The notes under the pieces are model-generated. The model was not told where the DNA came from. It saw only the letters and a list, made by a program, of their open reading frames with translations, and did no database searches. This document shows, in pieces, positions 8,959-18,019 of a stretch of DNA of 64,000 nt. Position 1 is the stretch's first letter. The number at the start of each line of letters is the position of its first letter. Both the position numbers and the translations under genes were made by a program. Origin of the DNA: Ignavibacteria bacterium (GTDB lineage Bacteria; Bacteroidota; Ignavibacteria; Kapaibacteriales; UBA2268); the NCBI GenBank assembly GCA_026417135.1, contig JAOADV010000004.1, positions 81,739 through 145,738 of the forward strand, read 5' to 3'.

Positions 8959-9954
8959 ATGAAAATTTTTTTGTTTCTCCTTTTTCTACTTGGTTTCGGT
9001 TTTAATCTTTCAGCTAATTCCGATACTGAAGCTAACTCGGAGATAAGGGAAACAAAAACTTTTGAAATTTTTCGACTAATAGGGTTAGATGAACTTGCAA
9101 AGATTGCTTCCGACCAAGTTGTTCCTAATTTTAGATATCTATTGCCAACAATTCCCGATAGTTTTTGGGCTAAAATTGAAAAAGATTATGATTCGGCAAA
9201 GGTTGTAAGTGAGTTTGCAAGTACTTTCAGCAATATTTTCGAGAATCACGAGATTACGCAGTATAGCGAGATTGCAGAGCTAATAATGAGTGGTTATCGA
9301 AACAGGGATGTAGCTCGGTTCCAATTTTTCTTCGAAAGGATGGATACTCTTTCTGTTACGTTAGATACATTAGATAAACTTTTTACTAAAATAGGAGAAT
9401 TTATAGTTTTACCTTTGCTTTCGCTTTTAGGCGACTCGTTAAAAATTTATAGTTCAAGGAATTCGGATTCCATCTTGCTCGATTTAAAAATTGATTCGGC
9501 AACTTTCCAAAAAGAAATCTTGGAAGCTAAAAAGTTGGCAGAAAAACTAATAAAGAAAATCCAGAAGCTAACTAAGGAATTTACAAATAAATGGAGATCG
9601 AAAGAGAATAGGGAAGAAATCGAAACAAAAGACCTTGAAAAATTTTTCGAAGAATTTATGAAGGAATTAAAAGAAGTTGAAAAAGAAATCGAGGGGTTTA
9701 TAAAAAAGTTCAAAAATGAATTTGAAACTCAGAAAAAAAGACGTAAGACAAGAGCTGAGACTAAAAAGGAAACAAACATTGATGACAAGAAAAAAGACTT
9801 GAACAAAATTGAAATTGATTTTGGCGTTTTAACAAGTTTTAGAAATATACTTCGAAAACATAATGAATTTGTAGATTCCTTGATAAAAATTAAAAAAAGG
9901 ATAGAGTTCGATATTTTAAACCGCCTAAAAGTAGAAGGATACATAATTGATTAG
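8959..9954 (+). CDS. Unknown secreted protein with Lys/Glu-rich coiled coil
   Basis: 331-aa protein I do not recognise. A signal peptide (1-20, cut near SANS) is followed by a mixed domain (about 35-160) and then a long charged region (about 165-290) of Lys, Glu and Lys-Lys-Arg clusters that reads as coiled coil. The C-terminus (about 295-331) is again less charged. No membrane anchor, lipobox or catalytic motif is visible. It starts directly at the mntP stop and ends 23 bases before the PLP-enzyme gene, so it is likely in the same transcript. A periplasmic structural or scaffold role is only a guess. Confidence 0.7.
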   Translation: MKIFLFLLFLLGFGFNLSANSDTEANSEIRETKTFEIFRLIGLDELAKIASDQVVPNFRYLLPTIPDSFWAKIEKDYDSAKVVSEFASTFSNIFENHEITQYSEIAELIMSGYRNRDVARFQFFFERMDTLSVTLDTLDKLFTKIGEFIVLPLLSLLGDSLKIYSSRNSDSILLDLKIDSATFQKEILEAKKLAEKLIKKIQKLTKEFTNKWRSKENREEIETKDLEKFFEEFMKELKEVEKEIEGFIKKFKNEFETQKKRRKTRAETKKETNIDDKKKDLNKIEIDFGVLTSFRNILRKHNEFVDSLIKIKKRIEFDILNRLKVEGYIID

Positions 9955-9977
9955 ATTGGATAAATCGGGAGGAGGAG

Positions 9978-11177
9978 ATGGAAATGGACCCTGCTACGAA
10001 AATTCAGGATTATTGGGTGTTTGGCGAGTACGGTGGTGTAAATCCATCGATTGAAGATGCTTCGACTTTTACTTTTCTTTCTGCGGAGAAAATGCAAGAA
10101 CTTTTCCAACACGAAGTCGAAGGGTGTTATCTATATTCTCGGCACCTTAATCCGACGGTACATTATTTAGCCCAAGCACTTGCCTTGTTGGAGGCTACTG
10201 AATGTGCTCATATTACTGCTTCGGGTATGGCAGCTATAAGTTGTGCTATTCTCGAAATATGCAATTGTGGCGACAACATAGTTTCGAGCAGAACTATTTA
10301 CGGTGGTACTTATGCTTTGTTTAAGAATTTTTTACCACGATTGGGTATCGAAACGACTTTTGTCGATATTACTGATTTGGATGCTGTAAAGAAAAGCATT
10401 TCTACGAAGACGAAAATTATTTATACTGAGTCATTAAGTAATCCATTGTTAGAGGTTGCCGATATACCTAATTTGTCGCAAATTGCTCGTGAATATGGAT
10501 TGCTTCTCGTCGTGGACAACACATTTAGTCCAATGATAATTACACCAGCAAAGTATGGGGCTGATATTATTGTACATAGTCTTACTAAGTTCATTAATGG
10601 TGCAAGCGATTGCATAGCAGGTGGAATCTGTGGGACGCGTGAATTCATAGCAAGCTTGAAAGATGTTCATAATGGTTCAGCTATGCTTTTAGGTCCAACA
10701 TTAGATTCCATCCGTGCTGCGAGTATATTTAAAAATCTTCATACTTTACATATTCGGATAAAACAGCATAGCAAAAATGCACAGTTTATTGCCGAAAAGC
10801 TTCAAGAACTTGGACTTAGAGTTTTCTATCCGGGTTTGCCCGACCATCCGCAACATAAGCTAATGAAAGAACTTATGAATGAGGAATTTGGTTTTGGTGG
10901 TATGGTTACTTTCGATTGCGGGACGCCCGAAAAAGCAAACGAGTTAATGTTGAAAATGCAAGAGAACAAAGTAGGTTATTTTGCCGTAAGTCTCGGGTTT
11001 TACAAAACTCTTTTCAGTGCTCCGGGATTAAGCACCTCGAGCGAGATTCCACCAGAAGAACAACAACGAATAGGGTTGTCACCTGGACTTGTGCGGATGT
11101 CGGTCGGTCTCGACAACGATATTGAAGTTGCTTGGGAAAGAATCAACAAATCCCTAAGGGAAGTTGGATTAGTTTAG
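9978..11177 (+). CDS. Cys/Met-metabolism PLP enzyme (methionine gamma-lyase-like)
   Basis: 399-aa fold-type I PLP enzyme of the transsulfuration family. Seen are YSRHLNPTVHYLAQALALLE (about 55-75), the phosphate-binding ASGMAAI, Asp in VVDNTFSPM, and the Schiff-base Lys in HSLTKFINGASD (about 209). The family covers methionine gamma-lyase, cystathionine gamma-lyase or synthase and O-acetylhomoserine sulfhydrylase. The loop YGGTY has Gly where classic methionine gamma-lyases carry Cys, so the exact reaction is open. A purine-rich strong Shine-Dalgarno (9968-9976) precedes ATG 9978; an in-frame ATG at 9984 is also possible. Confidence 0.82.
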   Translation: MEMDPATKIQDYWVFGEYGGVNPSIEDASTFTFLSAEKMQELFQHEVEGCYLYSRHLNPTVHYLAQALALLEATECAHITASGMAAISCAILEICNCGDNIVSSRTIYGGTYALFKNFLPRLGIETTFVDITDLDAVKKSISTKTKIIYTESLSNPLLEVADIPNLSQIAREYGLLLVVDNTFSPMIITPAKYGADIIVHSLTKFINGASDCIAGGICGTREFIASLKDVHNGSAMLLGPTLDSIRAASIFKNLHTLHIRIKQHSKNAQFIAEKLQELGLRVFYPGLPDHPQHKLMKELMNEEFGFGGMVTFDCGTPEKANELMLKMQENKVGYFAVSLGFYKTLFSAPGLSTSSEIPPEEQQRIGLSPGLVRMSVGLDNDIEVAWERINKSLREVGLV

Positions 11178-11183
11178 CTTTGA

Positions 11184-11882
11184 ATGGAAAAAATAGTTGT
11201 TGCAAAAGGTATAAAGAAAAGTTATATCAAGAATAAATCCATTCGGACAGTTGTTTTGAAGGGAATAGACCTCGAAATTTATCGGGGCGAAATCCTTTGT
11301 ATTATGGGTCCTTCTGGTGTGGGAAAATCAACTTTATTATATGTACTTAGCTCGCTCGAAGAACCCGACGAAGGTGTTGTAACATATTACCTCAATGAAG
11401 AAATTTATGAAATTCACAAACAGAAACCAGACGAAATAGCAAACCTAAGGAATCGTAAGATTGGGTTTGTATTTCAGTTTCATTACCTTTTACCAGAGTT
11501 CGATGCCTTAGAAAATGTTGCAATGCCCTTGATTATAAGAGGAATTAAAAGCAAGGAAGCTCAAAAGCAAGCAAAGGAAATGCTTGGAATTGTAGGATTG
11601 AATAATAGATTAAATCATCGTCCATACGAACTTTCGGGCGGAGAACAGCAACGAGTGGCAATTGCGCGAGCTCTTGTTACACATCCCGCAATTGTTTTTG
11701 CTGACGAACCAACCGGAAATTTAGATACTAACTCTGCTAAAACCTTTCTCGATTTGATTGTAGACTTGAAAGAAAAGTTTAGAACCACCTTTGTCATTGC
11801 TACACATAGTTTGGAAGTAGCATCCTATGCCACCAGGATCGCAAAAATGAAAGATGGATTAATAGTTGAAATAATATCGTGA
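11184..11882 (+). CDS. ABC transporter ATP-binding protein, LolD/MacB type
   Basis: 232-aa ATPase with Walker [10 protein letters not shown] (about 43), Q-loop [11 protein letters not shown], signature [15 protein letters not shown] (about 150), Walker [13 protein letters not shown] and switch His in IATHSLEVA. The pattern fits the LolD/MacB/FtsE group that works with lipoprotein-release or mechanotransmission permeases. No LolC/LolE-type permease is adjacent, so the partner is unknown. It starts 6 bases after the PLP gene stop, probably in the same operon. Confidence 0.87.
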   Translation: MEKIVVAKGIKKSYIKNKSIRTVVLKGIDLEIYRGEILCIMGPSGVGKSTLLYVLSSLEEPDEGVVTYYLNEEIYEIHKQKPDEIANLRNRKIGFVFQFHYLLPEFDALENVAMPLIIRGIKSKEAQKQAKEMLGIVGLNNRLNHRPYELSGGEQQRVAIARALVTHPAIVFADEPTGNLDTNSAKTFLDLIVDLKEKFRTTFVIATHSLEVASYATRIAKMKDGLIVEIIS

Positions 11883-11938
11883 GTTTAGATTTTCATAATT
11901 TAGATTATTTGATATTTTCGTTAACCTAAAAACCTAAC

Positions 11939-13117
11939 GTGAAACCCAAAAGAATTTTGGTTCTAATGCCTCGAATGCCTTATCCAACAATTGGAGGTGA
12001 TAGACTTAAAAACTATCATTTACTAAAAATTTTGAAAAAGTATTTCGAAATTGATTTGATTGTCTTAGCAGACGAAAAATATTCGGAAGAATCAGAGGTA
12101 TTTATTAAACAGCATTCTAGTTCTTATAAGATTTTTTACTTTCCAAAATACAGATTATACCTTAATGCATTAAAGTCTTTTTTAAATCGAAAACCGTTAC
12201 AAAGCAATTTTTATTACTTTAAAAAGCTAAAAAGGTATGTTGATTCTAAAATTGACTCTGCGGATTTGATTATTAGCATAACTCAGCGAATGGCTGAATA
12301 TGTTCTCGATTCTAATAAACCTTTACTTCTGGATATGGCAGATAGCAAAGGGCTGGTCTATTTGTATTCTTATTCTAAAACCTCTTCGTTGTTTTGGAAA
12401 CTAATTTATGCAATAGAATACCCATTGCTTTTGAATTATGAAAAGAAGTTGATAGAAAAGTTCGATGCAACATTTCTTTTCAACAAAAAGGAGGTAGATT
12501 ATTTCAACTCGCCGAAGGTTGTTTGGATACCACACGGTGTGAATCAAGATTTGCTTTATTACGAGAAGGTGGACCCGAAATACTCTAACTTTATCTCTTT
12601 TTTTGGGAAAATGGATTATCAGCCAAATATTGATGCAGTCAAATGGTTTATTCAAAATGTATTTCCACACTTGCCCGAAAGTATCAATTTTCAGATTATA
12701 GGAGCAAGGCCAAAGCCCGAGGTTGTGGATTTACAAAAGATTTCTAATCGGATAGTTGTTCGTGGTTATTTGGACGACCCGTATGTTTATCTAAAATCGA
12801 GTTTTTGTTGTATTGCTCCAATGCAAACTGGAGGTGGCATTCAAAATAAAATTCTTGAATCGCTTGCTCTCGGAACAATTGTCCTTACAACTTCACATTC
12901 TGCCTACCCGGTTGTTGGTACAAATTCTGATGTGTTGTTAATTGCCGACAAGGCAGAAGATTGGGTTCGGATTATTAGAGATATTTACGAAAATCCTCAA
13001 AAATATGACTATATGAAAAACAAAGCGAGGGAATATATAAAAAATAATTTCACTTGGGAAATTTACGAAAAGAAATATATCGAGACGATTGAGAATATAT
13101 TTCGTTCCCGAAGCTGA
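11939..13117 (+). CDS. Glycosyltransferase, GT4-like
   Basis: 392-aa GT-B fold glycosyltransferase, probably for cell-surface polysaccharide. The N-terminal acceptor domain starts MPRMPYPTIGGDRLKNYHLL. The C-terminal donor domain has IPHGVNQDLL, FFGKMDYQPNIDAVKWF and the donor-binding GGGIQNKILESLALGTIVL with its conserved Glu (about 305). The start is GTG 11939, since no ATG gives the conserved N-terminus. There is no Shine-Dalgarno sequence and no neighbouring glycosylation gene. It ends nine bases before the convergent TPR gene. Confidence 0.85.
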   Translation: MKPKRILVLMPRMPYPTIGGDRLKNYHLLKILKKYFEIDLIVLADEKYSEESEVFIKQHSSSYKIFYFPKYRLYLNALKSFLNRKPLQSNFYYFKKLKRYVDSKIDSADLIISITQRMAEYVLDSNKPLLLDMADSKGLVYLYSYSKTSSLFWKLIYAIEYPLLLNYEKKLIEKFDATFLFNKKEVDYFNSPKVVWIPHGVNQDLLYYEKVDPKYSNFISFFGKMDYQPNIDAVKWFIQNVFPHLPESINFQIIGARPKPEVVDLQKISNRIVVRGYLDDPYVYLKSSFCCIAPMQTGGGIQNKILESLALGTIVLTTSHSAYPVVGTNSDVLLIADKAEDWVRIIRDIYENPQKYDYMKNKAREYIKNNFTWEIYEKKYIETIENIFRSRS

Positions 13118-13126
13118 TTTCGTTCT

Positions 13127-14842
13127 TTATTCACTTTGACATTTCAGCTGGTCGTAATAATCGCTTGCTACTTTATTTTTGGGGTTGATTTGTAAAACTT
13201 TTTTCCAGTATTTACAAGCATTTGGTAAATCTTTTTGAATTTGCGAGGATATTGCTAAATAAATCCAAGGGCTTTCTAATTTCGGTTCTATTTCGGACCA
13301 GAGCTTTGCATATCGGGTTAATTCTTTCGTGTCGCGTGTATCCAAAAGCAAATTACACAATTTACTATAAGCAAGATTAAGAATTTTCTGATTACTTTCC
13401 GATGGGTTTTCAGAAGCAATTTTTATGGAAGTTATGTAATCGTCTTTTCCGAGCAGCTTTTTATCGGACGAAACATATGCATCACCACGATATATATAGT
13501 TTAATGGATTAGATTGTTCAATACTAATTGCTTTTGTAAAGTATGAAATTGCAGAATCATAAAGATTCAAGTTTAGATAAGAATTGCCTAAGTAGAAAAA
13601 GACTTTTGGTAGAAGTGTGTCTTTGCAGAAGTCTAAGTATTTGTTATAAAAGTTTGTTGCATCGTTGTATCGTTTTGCAAAATAACTTAACATTCCTACC
13701 TGATATGCAAGAAGACATCGGTTTGGTTTGAGTTCGAGTAGTTCATTGTAAATTTTTAATGCTTGGGTGGTATCGCCAGTTTGCAGATAGGAACTTGCAA
13801 GTCGCTCGTAATCTTTATCTTCGAGAGTTTCGGATTTATTGTTTTTTAATTGATTATAAGTTGAAATAGATTCTTCGAAACGACGAGTATCGAAATAGCA
13901 TCGAGCAAGTCTCAAGATTGCTTTAAATTTAACAGAATCTATTTCATTGGCTACTATTTGAAGGTGTGGAATAGCGGAATCGCATTTTGCTATTTCGACA
14001 AGGGATTGTGCTAAATACCATCGCCCAAGCGAGCCAGTTGAGCGTAACTGGACATATTGGTATAACGCTCGGGCAGCATCTTCGAACCGACGAGCAAGAA
14101 ATAATATTTTACCTTGTTCGAACCAAGCTCTAAAGTTTTTAGGTTCTTTTTGCGAAACAATACTCCATTCTTTCAAAGAACGAGTAAATAGCTCGTTTGA
14201 AAGATTTTCGTCGGTTTCCCGATTAGCCAACCAATAATATGCAGTTGCAAGCTTGATTCTGGCGTCTGTCAACTCGGGATTAATGGCTAGTGCCTCTTCG
14301 TAATTCATTCTTGCAAGCTCGTAAACCTTTTGGGCAAAATATAAGTCGCCTAAGGCTACAAGTGGTTCAGCAGTTTTTGGATTTAAATCCCTAGCTTTTG
14401 CGATATGATATTCAGCTTGTTTTAATGAATCGGCACGCAAATAAACATAACCAAGCTCTAAATTTGCTTCCCAAGAATTTATGTTCTTCTTTAAATAATC
14501 TTTTAATATTTTTATACCTCTGTCTGTATTTTTCGAATATGAGTATGCCCTTGCAAGTTTGGTTACTATTTCGACTCTGTCGTTTCGTATATTATAAGCA
14601 TTTTCATACATAATTCTTGCTGAATCATATTTTTCAAACTCGAAATAAACGTCTCCAAACGCAAGGTAAATAAATTCGTCTTTATATTTTTCTTTAACCA
14701 AAATTGGTAGGAGCTCGTATGCTTCTTGGTATGCGTTATTTCGATAATACTGACGGAATAGTGTTAAGTTGTCTTGGGCAAATGCATTGATTACTGTAAT
14801 CTTAAACAATATTAACAAAATGAAAAATTTTGTTTCTTTCAT
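13127..14842 (-). CDS. Exported tetratricopeptide-repeat protein
   Basis: 571-aa protein with a signal peptide (MKETKFFILLILFK..NAFAQ) followed by TPR repeats across nearly the whole length, for example LVALGDLYFAQKVYELARMN and VFFYLGNSYLNLNLYDSAIS. TPR solenoids mediate protein-protein contacts in the periplasm. I chose ATG 14842 over ATG 14851 and TTG 14857, because GAGG sits nine bases before it and the upstream pstS-like stop falls exactly there (TAATATG). It is the last gene of the ExbB/D/D-TonB-PstS operon, an arrangement recurrent in Bacteroidota, which suggests a role with the energiser complex. Confidence 0.83.
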   Translation of the reverse strand: MKETKFFILLILFKITVINAFAQDNLTLFRQYYRNNAYQEAYELLPILVKEKYKDEFIYLAFGDVYFEFEKYDSARIMYENAYNIRNDRVEIVTKLARAYSYSKNTDRGIKILKDYLKKNINSWEANLELGYVYLRADSLKQAEYHIAKARDLNPKTAEPLVALGDLYFAQKVYELARMNYEEALAINPELTDARIKLATAYYWLANRETDENLSNELFTRSLKEWSIVSQKEPKNFRAWFEQGKILFLARRFEDAARALYQYVQLRSTGSLGRWYLAQSLVEIAKCDSAIPHLQIVANEIDSVKFKAILRLARCYFDTRRFEESISTYNQLKNNKSETLEDKDYERLASSYLQTGDTTQALKIYNELLELKPNRCLLAYQVGMLSYFAKRYNDATNFYNKYLDFCKDTLLPKVFFYLGNSYLNLNLYDSAISYFTKAISIEQSNPLNYIYRGDAYVSSDKKLLGKDDYITSIKIASENPSESNQKILNLAYSKLCNLLLDTRDTKELTRYAKLWSEIEPKLESPWIYLAISSQIQKDLPNACKYWKKVLQINPKNKVASDYYDQLKCQSE

Positions 14843-14843
14843 A

Positions 14844-15755
14844 TTATTCATCCTCAATTAGTCTAAATTCGGCATTTGAAGGTACAATCCCCCTTTCGAA
14901 AAAGAATTTCTGAGGAAACCCCGGTTTGAATAAGTATCTTGCAAATGTCATTGAATTATCGTTCAATTTATCTAAAACGAAAATATAGTGTTCGACAATG
15001 TAAGGGTAGTTGGCTCTTAAAATATTAGGTTGGTTAACATTGTGCGGGAAAATATAGCGGTTTGCTGAATCAATGAAACTAATTGGTAAAGCTCTTAAAT
15101 CTGGTTCAGCAAAAAGATGCGATAAATATCCAATTCCAATAGAATTAGAGTTAGCTTTTACAAAATTTTTGACGCTATCGTGCGAGTTGAATATCTTCAA
15201 AGGACGTGTTAGATTCCGGTTTTTTAAAACAAGATTGTTTAAATTCACTAATTCAGAAGATAAAATGCCATTAGAAACAAAGATAGGTTCAGCAACCAGT
15301 TTGGGGTAAATCTTTTTCAAAGAGTATTTCCGGTCGGTAAGAAAGTTTCTAATCTGTTCATCAGTGAGGGTATCCAAAGGGGAATCTTTATTAACATAGA
15401 AAACGAGGGCATCGCGTGCAAGAGTTAATCGAGTGTGTGGAGAGACGTTGAATGCTTTCATCAACGAATCTTCATAACGAGTATAGCTTCGGGCAATAAC
15501 TATTGCATCAGCTTCGCGTGAAAGTAGTTTAGCCATAGCATCCCAAGCGCTAGTCTTTCGGAAAGTTAGTTTAACGAGACTTCCAATAGTATCATAATGT
15601 TGGACACAAGGGAAGATTATTGGATAAATCGATTCGTCGCAGTAAACGGTTATTTTCCGAGAATCTGGTTTTTGGACCTCTTCTTTTCCACAAGAAGCAA
15701 GGACAAGGATAAAAATTAATTGAACTATTTTAATAGCTAAACTATTCGGCTTCAT
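14844..15755 (-). CDS. PstS-like substrate-binding lipoprotein
   Basis: 303-aa periplasmic-binding-protein (PBP-like 2) of the phosphate-binding PstS type, with a type II signal peptide and lipobox LASC (Cys about 22). Typical segments are RKITVYCDESIYPII, FRKTSAWDAMAKLLSREADA and SNSIGIGYLSHLF. No PstC, PstA or PstB transporter genes accompany it; it sits in a TonB energiser operon instead. Phosphate binding is therefore doubtful and its ligand unknown. It overlaps the upstream 65-aa membrane gene by 14 bases and abuts the TPR gene. Confidence 0.75.
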   Translation of the reverse strand: MKPNSLAIKIVQLIFILVLASCGKEEVQKPDSRKITVYCDESIYPIIFPCVQHYDTIGSLVKLTFRKTSAWDAMAKLLSREADAIVIARSYTRYEDSLMKAFNVSPHTRLTLARDALVFYVNKDSPLDTLTDEQIRNFLTDRKYSLKKIYPKLVAEPIFVSNGILSSELVNLNNLVLKNRNLTRPLKIFNSHDSVKNFVKANSNSIGIGYLSHLFAEPDLRALPISFIDSANRYIFPHNVNQPNILRANYPYIVEHYIFVLDKLNDNSMTFARYLFKPGFPQKFFFERGIVPSNAEFRLIEDE

Positions 15756-15939
15756 CTTCTTTCAATTGTTTTAGAGCTTTTCGATAAGAATAAATTCTAT
15801 ATACGCCCCATATAATTAATAAAACGCCGATAATTTGAAGTTCTAATTTATAAGGATGTTCATACAAAAACTTACCCGAAGCCAAGAAAACACCAAATAA
15901 AATCGTTAATAATCTAACAGCATAGTTGAAAATTATCAC
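15742..15939 (-). CDS. Small two-helix membrane protein
   Basis: 65-aa protein with two hydrophobic helices (about 8-24 and 32-50) and a charged C-terminal tail (YRKALKQLKEDEAE). The only plausible start is GTG 15939. It lies 101 bases after tonB and overlaps the PstS-like gene by 14 bases. Small membrane proteins occupy this same place in related Bacteroidota clusters. No function is known to me. Confidence 0.6.
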   Translation of the reverse strand: MIIFNYAVRLLTILFGVFLASGKFLYEHPYKLELQIIGVLLIIWGVYRIYSYRKALKQLKEDEAE

Positions 15940-16040
15940 ATTGGTTCATTTATTTAATTGGAATATTATAGTTTTTTTGCTTAACAAAGCTCGTATTGGG
16001 AATGCGATTTCAGAATAATATTTTGGCACGATTTCGCAAA

Positions 16041-16823
16041 CTAACGTAATTTGAATCTAATCGGAATACTGACCCAACACATAATTGGTTGTCCATTTTG
16101 TATTGCGGGCGTGAAAGTTGACTTCATTACAGCGTCGATAGCTGCTTGATTTAACATTTCTGAATCGGAGGATTGTACAACCGCTCTCTTTGGTTTTCCA
16201 GTTTTATCGACAAGGACACGGATGACAACTTGACCTTCGATACCAGCCTTTCGGGCCATTTCTGGATAAACAATTCGCTTTTGTAAGTCAACTAAATCAA
16301 TATAGGGTTCTTTTTCGAAGGGGATAAACTCGTCGATATCGGGTTCTTCTTCCTTTTGCTTGATTTCAACTTTTTGGTCGAGATTGAAGTCAGTTGGTAG
16401 CTGACTTATGTCTATTTCGAGACCTTTTTCTCGGGCAAGCGATTCACTCAATTTTTCAAATGTAGCGAATTCCTTTAAATCTTCTTTAATTTCGGCATCG
16501 GGGATTGGGACTGGTGTCCCTGCTTTTGCTGCTGTTGCTATTTCCAAAATTTGTTGAGTAGGAGGTGGTGGGGGAACTTCTTCTTCTTGCTCTTCCAGCT
16601 CTTGGATTGGTCCTCCTAAAGTGATTTTACTTATTGGGGCACGATGTAACGAAGCTCGGGCACTTTCGGAGGCTTTAGCATAAATTAAATATGCAAGAAG
16701 TAGGACGATTACAAAGCTAATCGTTATAATAAAACCGCGAAATGTGTTTCGGGGAATAATGATTTTTAATTCTGCAAACCCATAGGTGGGCTGGGGTGGT
16801 ATTTCGATAATGTGGTTGTTCAT
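16041..16823 (-). CDS. tonB: Energy transducer TonB
   Basis: 260-aa protein that carries proton-motive energy to outer-membrane receptors. It has a single N-terminal transmembrane helix (about 30-50), an acidic and proline-rich spacer (EEEVPPPPPTQQ), and a C-terminal TonB domain (about 175-260) with YPEMARKAGIEGQVVIRVLV and the conserved end PIMCWVSIPIRFKLR. ATG 16823 overlaps the exbD stop as ATGA, with GGGGAGGG four bases before it. It likely serves the receptor at 3 kb among others. Confidence 0.92.
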   Translation of the reverse strand: MNNHIIEIPPQPTYGFAELKIIIPRNTFRGFIITISFVIVLLLAYLIYAKASESARASLHRAPISKITLGGPIQELEEQEEEVPPPPPTQQILEIATAAKAGTPVPIPDAEIKEDLKEFATFEKLSESLAREKGLEIDISQLPTDFNLDQKVEIKQKEEEPDIDEFIPFEKEPYIDLVDLQKRIVYPEMARKAGIEGQVVIRVLVDKTGKPKRAVVQSSDSEMLNQAAIDAVMKSTFTPAIQNGQPIMCWVSIPIRFKLR

Positions 16824-17410
16824 TTTCCCTCCCCTTCTATAAATTTTAAATCCTCTTCTAATAAAGGAGCAATAGTAAATTTTCGTTGCCTTTTGACTGG
16901 TTCGCCTTTTTCATCTAATTCTTTCGAGATGGCTTCGGTAATTGGAATTTCGGCCAGGTTTAGTTCGTCGAGTATTTCGATTACTTTGGAATAACTTGCT
17001 TCGGGCGAAATTTTCAAGACGGTGATTAATTTATTTTTTACCATCGGTTCCAAGTTTTTTTCGTAGGCAAGCATTCGTAATTTTGAAATTGGTATTTCTT
17101 GTGGTTTATTGGTTTCGTCCGCAATACCTTTGAACCAATACAATTTGTTTTCTTTTGTGAGAAGAAGAGTTAAAAGTTCGGAGGCGCGAACCTCGACCTT
17201 TGCATACATTTCTGGGGGAATACGCATCTCCATTATTTGTGGTTTAAGCATTGTCGTAGTGAACATAAAGAAAGTTAACAGCAAAAAAGTAATATCGACC
17301 AAAGGGGTTAAGTCAATTCTAAAACCGATTCTTCTTTTCTTTTTCCTGCGAACAATTTTTCCACGCTTAGTCCTTTCTGGTATCGCTAAACCTTCGCCAC
17401 CTCCTGCCAT
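16820..17410 (-). CDS. exbD: ExbD/TolR biopolymer transport protein (second copy)
   Basis: 196-aa stator subunit. A basic N-terminus (KIVRRKKKRRIGF) precedes the single membrane helix IDLTPLVDITFLLLTFFMF (about 32-50), whose Asp is the proton-carrying residue of the ExbBD motor. The periplasmic domain follows. It lies 60 bases after the first exbD and overlaps tonB by four bases. The two ExbD copies differ in periplasmic sequence, so a heteromeric stator is possible. Confidence 0.9.
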   Translation of the reverse strand: MAGGGEGLAIPERTKRGKIVRRKKKRRIGFRIDLTPLVDITFLLLTFFMFTTTMLKPQIMEMRIPPEMYAKVEVRASELLTLLLTKENKLYWFKGIADETNKPQEIPISKLRMLAYEKNLEPMVKNKLITVLKISPEASYSKVIEILDELNLAEIPITEAISKELDEKGEPVKRQRKFTIAPLLEEDLKFIEGEGK

Positions 17411-17470
17411 ATTTTCTCCATTTTATTAACTATATATTAAGACGTATGAATTATCAAAAAAGTTACATTT

Positions 17471-18004
17471 TTATGGTTTCTTTTCTAACTCGGGCCTTTT
17501 CTTTTCTGTTACGAAATTAAATACGAAAGCTCGGTTTCTTCGCAAGATATTCATAGCATCTTCAACCCACTTGAAACGAATTCTTTGGTCAGCATCGATT
17601 GCAAACCTTGTTGAACTCCGAACAGATAAAGTGGCTCGAATTAGCTTCCCGAGTATTACTGTGTCGACTTTTATTAATGCTTTCGATTGGAATTCTAAGG
17701 GTATTTCTGGCACCAGTTGATAAATCAATGGGACATCCCGAACATTAGTGATTCCGTAATAATAAGCTGTATCGGTTGGATTTTTGTCGTCGATCGCTAT
17801 ATTAATAATTGCTAAATCGCGTTCGGGTAGCGAGGTGGTGTCGGGGGTGGCTATCGGTCTCCTTATCGTAAATTGCTTTTCTGCTTCGGCTTCGGATTTG
17901 AATTTCGTCGTAAACATTAAAAAAGTCAACAACAAGAATGTAATATCGACCAAAGGTGTTAAATCTATAACGAAGCCCATTCTTTTCTTTTTTATCTTAG
18001 GCAC
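17471..18004 (-). CDS. exbD: ExbD/TolR biopolymer transport protein (first copy)
   Basis: 177-aa ExbD paralogue with a short basic N-terminus and the helix IDLTPLVDITFLLLTFLMF (about 14-32), including the essential Asp. The periplasmic domain contains a segment (about 140-170) typical of ExbD/TolR. The start is GTG 18004 behind a very strong GGAGGAGGGG ribosome-binding site; no suitable ATG exists. It begins 15 bases after the exbB stop. Confidence 0.9.
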   Translation of the reverse strand: MPKIKKKRMGFVIDLTPLVDITFLLLTFLMFTTKFKSEAEAEKQFTIRRPIATPDTTSLPERDLAIINIAIDDKNPTDTAYYYGITNVRDVPLIYQLVPEIPLEFQSKALIKVDTVILGKLIRATLSVRSSTRFAIDADQRIRFKWVEDAMNILRRNRAFVFNFVTEKKRPELEKKP

Positions 18005-18019
18005 TTGCCCCTCCTCCGA

